NCBI GenBank assembly: GCA_009760885.1 | Contig: CM019719.1 | Span: 34,513,584-34,577,583, forward strand | Direction: 5' to 3' | Length of the DNA: 64,000 nt | From: Achatina immaculata | Lineage: Eukaryota; Mollusca; Gastropoda; Stylommatophora; Achatinidae | Part shown: piece after piece, positions 57,905-64,000 of the stretch | Layout: the number at the start of each line of letters is the position of its first letter | Numbering within the stretch: the first letter of the stretch is position 1 | Program-made: the position numbers and the translations under genes | Notes under the pieces: model-generated | Seen by the model: the letters and a program-made list of their open reading frames with translations, nothing else | The model's database searches: none | What the model was told of the DNA's origin: nothing

Positions 57905-58180
57905 AATGTTAGGTGTAGCTGAATTGCGAGTTCAAACCATGTGGCCCCAGGGTCCCATATTCCTGAATGTAGCGATTCTCAAGCGCTATGTGGCCTCTGT
58001 TATCAGTATGACATTCTTTGATGGCTGTTATCAGAAAATAAGATTTACCTCTGTGGTTGAGACCATTGAAATCATTAGGGACTGGTTTCGAAGCATGCTG
58101 GGTGATATCACACAGATGTCTCCGCATGCGGTCACTCAATCTGAGACCAGCTTCATCAATATAAGTTGTGTTATATATTT
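57905..58180 (-). pseudogene. Penelope-like GIY-YIG end, fragment 2
   Basis: The minus strand reads 'TTYIDEAGLRLSDRMRRHLC', 'DITQHASKPVPNDFNGLNHR' and 'NRYIQEYGTLGPHGLNSQFS'. The order YIG-like motif, then 'R..DR...HL', then 'KPV..HFN..NH', then 'TL.PHG.N' matches the C-terminal GIY-YIG endonuclease of Penelope-like elements. The YIG Gly reads Asp here. Only this end is present and no RT is found upstream. A relative lies at 29590-29770. Confidence 0.58.
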
Positions 58181-58191
58181 TGTTATCACAG

Positions 58192-58398
58192 CTTTACTGC
58201 AGTGTCTTCGTGTATAGTTATATACTTAGGTTTATACAAGTATACTTATACACTAATTATTCGTGTGACACCTAACCCTTAACTGTTCTACACTTAGTTT
58301 TATATAATTATACACGAATTATTCTTGTGACACGTAAGCCTCAACTTTTCCACACTTAGGTTTATATACTTATACACTAATTATTCGTGTGACACCAG
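58192..58398. repeat. Diverged relative of the 55-bp satellite
   Basis: 'tttactgcagtgtcttcgtg' + 'tatagttatatactta' and 'tatacactaattattcgtgt' match the 55-bp unit of 21.3-23.5 kb, but with an added ~16 bp ('aggtttatacaagtata') and a longer ~65-70-bp spacing over about three units. Confidence 0.7.
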
Positions 58399-59574
58399 TG
58401 TAAAGCTGTACGCCTCAAATGTTCGACAGAAAACAACTTTTCCCCCACTCTCTTCACATCGCCCGTAGAATAATGAAATATGTTCATAAATATATTTACT
58501 CTTGGCTTTAAATTTGTACGCGCAATGTGTACTATTTGTGTGTTCTAAGACAGCGCCTACACAAAATTTCAAAACAAAATAGCAGTGAGCCATCATCAGA
58601 ACGAAAACTAAGATACGCATCTTCGGGAAAGTTATGATCGCTTTACGCATACTCGGTGTGAGAGACTTCAACGTACGAGCAGATGCAAAGAAAAGATTCA
58701 CATTTATTTATTTCGTCTTCTTTCATAACATCACTGACTTTTTAAAAAAAATGTTGTTTCCTGCTGAACGAATTCAACTTAGTTATATTTTTTAAATGAT
58801 ATTTTCGTTTCTTTCCCTGTCATTTATAGCAGGTTACAGTTTGCTACTGAACAGTGTGTTCTCCTCTAGTGAAAAAAAAAATCATTTTTCTAAAGTTATT
58901 CTATGATAAACAGAAATTCTGTGACAAGTCAGTCTAATCTTCCTATTCTAAAAGTACGCTTTCTGGAGATAAAGTTTTATGAGGAACATTAGAACACAAC
59001 TACAGCCAGCCAAAATCTTTTCTAAAACTTTTAAAACAAAACAGTGGTTCACAACCCTTTTCAGATCGGAAGACCCCCTAAAGCTAATGAAAAAAAAATT
59101 AATTAAACGTTATTTTAAGAACGTATTTCATTCTCTGCAACGTATAAAAAAAGTCCAAGTGACTATATAGTCTAGACTTGCTATGTTAACCCCTTTGACC
59201 TGGAACTGAGGCTTTTGAAAAGGAATTCTTATCTGTCAGCGACAAAATGGTTATACCACTTCAGAAATACAATTTTTATCTCCTCGGAAGAAGTAATAAG
59301 AAGAAATGGAATGAATCCGGCTAATAAAAGGAGATAAAAAAAAATTGTGAAATAAAAGCTAATAGAATAATACTGAATTTCATCTCTTCGTCCTCCATTT
59401 TCTTTAATAATAATAATGATAATAAATTGGTAAAACCATCTACTATACCAACAGCATGGATCAGTCACGTGTGTTACTGAGAAAAGATCATCTGTTACTG
59501 TTTGATTACGTCTAGAAAACTCAGCTTTCCAATTTACTGAACAGATACGGAGAATTGGATGAGTATAACTAATA
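58399..59574. other. Unassigned 1.2 kb with a hAT-like end
   Basis: At 59042 'cagtggttcacaaccctttt' + 'cagatcggaagaccccc' is a typical hAT terminal-repeat sequence; no partner end found. Otherwise AT-rich, no gene. Confidence 0.45.
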
Positions 59575-59671
59575 GACCTGGTTGACTGAGTGGCTAGGCG
59601 CTCTGTTTCCTAATCCGGTGGTACCAGGTTCAGTCCCAGCAGTGGGATTTTTTTTTCTGTACACGCCAAAA

Positions 59672-60472
59672 TGTGTTACTGACAAAACAAATGAGGCAGC
59701 TGAAATATTTATCAATGAGGAAAAAAGGAAATGGTGGAGAGTTTTGAATATCTTGGATCACTACTAACTAATAATGGAGATACAATGAGGGAAATTAAAA
59801 AGAGGACTTCAATCACTCTTAAAAAACTAAAGACGCTGTGGAGAGGAACAGACAAGCACAAAAATAAGATTTTAAAGGGCATACATCTTTCCCATTGCAA
59901 CATATGCCTGTGAGACCTGGACACTTAACAAAACAGCTGAGGAACACATAAATGCCTTTTAATGTAAATGCTACAGAATAGTTCTACAAATATCATGGAC
60001 ACAAAAAAAAAGCAAATATATCCATACTACAAGAACTTAATATTGAAGAAGGCTGGCTAGTAAAGAGGATTAAAGAGAGAAAATTTTAATATTTTCGGAC
60101 ACACTAAACGTCAAAGAATTTAGAGAAGACCGTCTTGAAAGGGTATTCATTCATTCATTTGCATGTCCCTTGTGGAAGGGAGCAAGATGGCCTGCTGCTG
60201 ATGCATCCATTTGCAGATCATCAACGATGTCTTGCAGCCATCTTCGCCTTGGTCTTCCTCTCTTTCTTTTTCCCATTATGTACTGAAAGGGTATATAATG
60301 GAAAAAAGAAAGAGAGGAAGACCAGGCCGAAGATGGCGGCAAGACATCGTTGATAAACTGCAAATGGATGCATAAGCAGCAGGCCATCTTGAATTACAAC
60401 CGAGAGGCCTACAGGAGTGCTGTTATGGAGGCAAATTTCCACAAGGAGCATGCACATGACTGACTGAGTGAT
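59672..60472 (+). mobile_element. RTE-like LINE, copy 6, inserted in the SINE
   Basis: Encodes 'SFEYLGSLLTNNGDTMREIK', 'AEEHINAF' then a stop, 'EEGWLVKRIKERK' and the RW tail after 60284, ending in (tgac)n. Flanked by near-identical 'acacgccaaaa' (59661-59671) and 'acaccaaaa' (60473-60481), the likely target duplication. Interrupted by copy 7. Confidence 0.88.
60147..60283 (-). mobile_element. RTE-like LINE tail, copy 7, inserted in copy 6
   Basis: 137 bp of the same family's 3' end in opposite orientation, starting from its (gaat)n tail. An exact 11-bp target duplication 'tgaaagggtat' lies at 60136-60146 and 60284-60294. It has an internal deletion of roughly 45 bp. Confidence 0.88.
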
Positions 60473-60658
60473 ACACCAAAAGGGCCTCGAGGTTCACCCA
60501 GCCTCCAAAAATGTGTACAAGAGAAATCTGGGAAGGTAAATGAAGCCAGGCGTGATACTGACCACATCAGACCTTCGTGTGCCGGAGGTCATGGAAAATA
60601 CGGCCCTACCACCGTATTCTCAATATGCCTTAATGGCATAAAAACGGGAATTTTACCG

Positions 60659-61070
60659 AATTAAGAGGACTTTGCTGATGACAGCAAGCAATGAGTAGTA
60701 AAATGGTCAGAAACGTTGGATTGTTGATAAGAAAAGTGCTCATAGGTCCTTATGGTGATTTCGAGTAATGGAAGACGGTCTCTTCGTGATAGTCCAAGGA
60801 TTTTTTTGGCAGAAAATGTGCTAAATATACTCTCATAATGTTTTATCTTGAATCTAGAGAGGAAGACTATCTATCTGACAAGACTTCGACATTTAATCTG
60901 AAAAATCTTATTGGATAAATCGAAAGAAAGTAACAGACAGACAGACGGACGGACGAGAGATAAAACCATTAAAGAAAAAAAAAGAAAGAATATTTGACAT
61001 TTTCTGCTAAGATAGATGGAACATAAAAAAGTTCCGGATTGAAACCTAGAATAAGTTTATTATATTTTGT
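60659..61070. other. Unassigned stretch
   Basis: Short (gaca/gacg)n at 60934-60955; no gene. Confidence 0.4.
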
Positions 61071-61101
61071 TATCATCATCATCATCATCATCATCATCAT
61101 A
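61071..61101. repeat. (atc)n microsatellite
   Basis: About ten atc units. Confidence 0.95.
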
Positions 61102-61169
61102 ATTTGTCTCTGTCCAGCGGAGCAACTTGCGAAGACTGTCCACAGATCTTGATACTGATTTATTCTCCA

Positions 61170-61430
61170 TCAGCATAGCCAGTATTATCAGTCTATTAAT
61201 TTTTATATGTCAGTACGATGTTACTGTCTCAGTCAAATTACTTTATCTACATGACCGGTATTATGTTACTGTATCACTCTAATTATTTTCTTTTATCAAT
61301 ATAGCCAGTATTACGTTGCTGTATCAATCTAATTATTGTGTTTATCAGCATAGCCAGCATAATATAACTGTATTAATCTAACTATTTTGTTTTATCAGCG
61401 TAACAGGTATTATGTTACTGTACCTATCTT
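61170..61430. repeat. ~65-bp degenerate repeat, about 4 units
   Basis: The unit is 'tttatcagcatagccagtat' + 'tatgttactgtatcaatcta' + 'attattttg', diverged. Confidence 0.75.
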
Positions 61431-61583
61431 CATATTTATATTTTGTGTTACTGTGGGGTTTTTTTCCTAGTTAGTTTTCTCATCTTATTTTATTATGTTA
61501 TAGATTACATCTGAAAAGCTCAGTCCATATTTATTTGTGCTCTTTGTATGTTAACACTACTAATACTATTTTTTTTCTAAAAA

Positions 61584-61870
61584 GTAAAGCTCCCCGTTTC
61601 CGTGCCAGTAAGTCACATTGGGGATACAGTGTTGGGCCCGTATTTCCAAAAACCATCGACATATGAAAGTGTGATGTAGTGAACATCACGCTTGGGTGCA
61701 TTTACCTTTCCAGATTTTTCTGGTACCCAAATTTCCTTAGTACCTATTTTTAGGGGCTGGGTGGACACCGGAGCTGATCCTTTTTTTAAAAAAATCCTAA
61801 TAATTTCGAATTATTCTGAATCAGTGGACCAGTTTTAACGTTGCGCCTAACCACTCAGCTAACCAGTTTT
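61584..61870 (-). repeat. SINE family A, copy leading into the 34-bp array
   Basis: 'tttccgtgccagtaagtcac', 'catatgaaagtgtgatgtag', 'tttaggggctgggtggacac', then the head side 'gcgcctaaccactcagctaa'. The B-box region is eroded. The head forms the first unit of the adjacent array. Confidence 0.85.
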
Positions 61871-62444
61871 AACGTTGCGCCTAACCACTCGGCTAATCAG
61901 TTTTAACGTTGCGCCTAACCACTCAGCTAACCAGTTTTAACGCAGCGCCTAACCACTCAGCTAACCAGTTTTAACGTTGCGCCTAACCACTCAGCTAACC
62001 AGTTTTAACGTTGCGCCTAACCACTCAGCTAATCAGTTTTAACGCAGCGCCTAACCACTCAGCTAACCAGTTTTAACGCAGCGCCTAACCACTCAGCTAA
62101 CCAGTTTTGACGCAGTGCCTAACCACTCAGCTAACCAGTTTTAACGCAGCGCCTAACCACTCAGCTAACCAGTTTTAACGCTGCGCCTAACCACTCAGCT
62201 AACCAGTTTTAACGCAGCGCCTAACCACTCAGCTAACCAGTTTTAACGTTGCGCCTAACCACTCAGCTAACCAGTTTTAACGCAGAGCCTAACCACTCAG
62301 CTAATCAGTTTTAACGCTGCGCCTAGCCACTCAGCTAACCAGTTTTAACGCAGCGCCTAACCACTCAGCTAACCAGTTTTAACGCAGCGCCTAACCACTC
62401 AGCTAACCAGTTTTAACCCAGCACCTAACCACTCAGCTAACCAG
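61831..62444 (-). repeat. 34-bp array made from the SINE A-box head, about 18 units
   Basis: The unit (plus strand) is 'agttttaacgttgcgcctaa' + 'ccactcagctaacc', with an exact 34-bp period. On the minus strand nearly every unit carries tagctgagtgg, an exact match to the Pol III A-box consensus. B boxes are absent. Variants (cgttgcg / cgcagcg / cgctgcg) alternate. Confidence 0.95.
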
Positions 62445-62984
62445 ATTTCAGCGGCTACTAATGATATACTGATGTTAATTAACTGTATGGGAATTAGAAC
62501 AGAGGTGTACGAGAATTAGAACAGAGAGATAGATGAGAAAATGCCTCATGGACTTGCACGCCCAATTCTTCATCTTTTCAAAATAAGTTTTCTTGTTCAC
62601 TGTTATAGAGTTAATTAAGTTTCGTGTGTTTTTCATTCTTCTGACACCAACATTCCTTGCTAGCAATAATAGATTCCCATGACATTTTTAAAATTCCCCT
62701 AGAAAAATGATATCATTTTTTGCCCTCCTGAAACTCTAATTGTTTCTCTGTTTTTTTTTTCTGTTTTTTTTTCTTTATCGCCAAGACTCATGTCTACAAA
62801 GTAAGAAATGCTCGTTGTAGATTCCTTCACTGCTTGCTTTATATGCAGTGACGGAGATTAATTACACGAGAAAGTTTTTTTTTTCTTTGTTTCTGTGAAT
62901 GTATTCTGGGAACAGTCTGAACTGTTCTTAATTTATTTACAGCTTCCCATGCGGAATTAAACATATATTTTATGTAGATTTTTA
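62445..62984. other. Unassigned AT-rich stretch
   Basis: No gene recognised; T runs near 62752 and 62876. Confidence 0.4.
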
Positions 62985-63290
62985 CACAGATCTTTACAAA
63001 GATCAGCAACTTTACATGCCATATTAAGAGAAAAACAGGTCTTTACAAAGATCAGAAACTTTACATGCCATATTAAGAGAACAACAGATCTTTACAAAGA
63101 TCAGCAACTTTACATGCCATATTAAGAGAACAACAGATCTTTACAAAGATCAGCAACTTTACATGCCATATTAAGAGAACAACAGATCTTTACAAAGATC
63201 AGCAACTTTACATGCCATATTAAGAGAACAACAGATCTTTACAAAGATCAGCAACTTTACATGCCATATTAAGAGAACAACAGATCTTCC
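62985..63290. repeat. 49-bp minisatellite, 6 units
   Basis: The unit is 'cagatctttacaaagatcag' + 'caactttacatgccatatta' + 'agagaacaa'. Each unit contains the short palindrome gatctttacaaagatc. Confidence 0.95.
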
Positions 63291-63364
63291 CTGTTTCGTA
63301 GCTTGCGTTTTGTTACTTCGTTCTTTCGCCGTTTCTCAATTATAACCACGTTCTTTGTTTTCAC

Positions 63365-63940
63365 TCGCCGCGTAGTTTGCTCTTTCCTCTTGTAAGCGCC
63401 CTCGCCGCGTAGTTTGCTCTTTCCTCTTGTAAGCGCCCTCGCCGCGTAGTTTGCTCTTTCCTCTTGTAAACGCCCTCGCCGCGTAGTTCGCTCTTTCCTC
63501 TTGTAAGCGCCCTCGCCGCGTAGTTCGCTCTTTCCTCTTGTAAGCGCCCTCGCCGCGTAGTTCGCTCTTTCCTCTTGTAAGCGCCCTCGCCGCGTAGTTT
63601 GCTCTTTCCTCTTGTAAGCGCCCTCGCCGCGTAGTTTGCTCTTTCCTCTTGTAAGCGCCCTCGCAGAGTAGTTCGCTCTTTCCTCTTGTAAGCGCCCTCG
63701 CCGCGTAGTTCGTTCTTTCCTCCTGTAAACGCCCTCGCCGCGTAGTTCGCTCTTTCCTCTTGTAAGCGCCCTCGCAGAGTAGTTCGCTCTTTCCTCTTGT
63801 AAGCGCCCTCGCCGCGTAGTTCGCTCTTTCCTCTTGTAAGCGCCCTCGCAGAGTAGTTCGTTCTTTCCTCCTGTAAACGCCCTCGCCGCGTATTTCGTTC
63901 TTTCCTCCTGTAGGCGCCCCAGCCGGGTAGTCCGCTCTTT
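63365..63940. repeat. 37-bp minisatellite, about 15 units
   Basis: The unit is 'cgccctcgccgcgtagtttg' + 'ctctttcctcttgtaag'. GC-rich compared with its surroundings. Variants gccgcg/gcagag and ttt/ttc alternate along the array. Confidence 0.95.
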
Positions 63941-64000
63941 CCTCTTTCTTTCTTTCTTTATATTAACGTCGCATATAGGACTTCCGTCGTCAAACCAAAA

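Larger units (their letters stand above)
59575..60658 (+). repeat. SINE family A, copy split by a LINE
   Basis: The head with A box 'ttgactgagtggctaggcgc' and B box 'ggttcagtccc' lies at 59575-59671. The body resumes at 60473 with 'ccaaaagggcctcgaggttc', 'gcgtgatactgaccacatca' and 'atatgccttaatggcataaa'. Between the parts is RTE copy 6. Confidence 0.88.

Overview
The window looks like intergenic, repeat-dominated nuclear DNA from an animal. A mollusc or another lophotrochozoan is my best guess, from the mix of RTE-type LINE tails, R2/NeSL-type retrotransposon, Tc1 and mariner transposases, tRNA-derived SINEs and many minisatellites. That taxonomic guess is inference from repeat style, not proof. 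I found no host protein-coding gene, no functional rRNA or tRNA gene, and nothing bacterial such as operons or CRISPR. Most longer open frames are satellite artefacts or transposon remnants.

Layout. 0-3.4 kb: AT-rich minisatellites, including a 35-bp array with a 70-bp higher-order block. 3.4-8.2 kb: an RTE-like LINE tail, a 1,515-bp Tc1 element with TIRs and TA duplication sitting inside a second LINE, and a 38-bp minisatellite. 8.2-12.1 kb: a broken but nearly complete retrotransposon (N-terminal zinc finger, RT, zinc knuckle, restriction-like endonuclease), interrupted by an RTE tail with a target duplication and lying inside a degenerate ~28-bp tandem array. 12.1-17.4 kb: mostly unassigned DNA, then 51-bp, tetranucleotide and 9-bp arrays and an intact RTE C-terminus. 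17.4-21.2 kb: a nearly perfect 1.83-kb direct duplication. 21.3-23.5 kb: a 55-bp satellite of about 41 units. 24-30 kb: LINE, mariner and Penelope-like remnants and SINEs. 30-50 kb: SINEs, short LINE tails and many minisatellites (53, 39, ~28, 32, 43 and 28 bp). 50.8-51.8 kb: the longest RTE copy, with RT motifs. 52-61 kb: further LINE, SINE and Penelope-like remnants, including a three-level nested insertion. 61.8-64 kb: a 34-bp array made from a SINE head, then 49-bp and 37-bp arrays.

How the parts relate. There are at least seven copies of one RTE-like family, all 5'-truncated and ending at the same 3' end, as expected for target-primed reverse transcription. There are about nine copies of one tRNA-derived SINE. 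Two of those SINEs have become tandem arrays, one from the body (43-bp unit) and one from the A-box head (34-bp unit), which shows locally how dispersed repeats seed satellites. Tandem repeats cover roughly a fifth of the window by my hand tally. I did not find a new functional system; the most interesting signals are these satellite births, the nested insertions and the retrotransposon at 8.2-12.0 kb.
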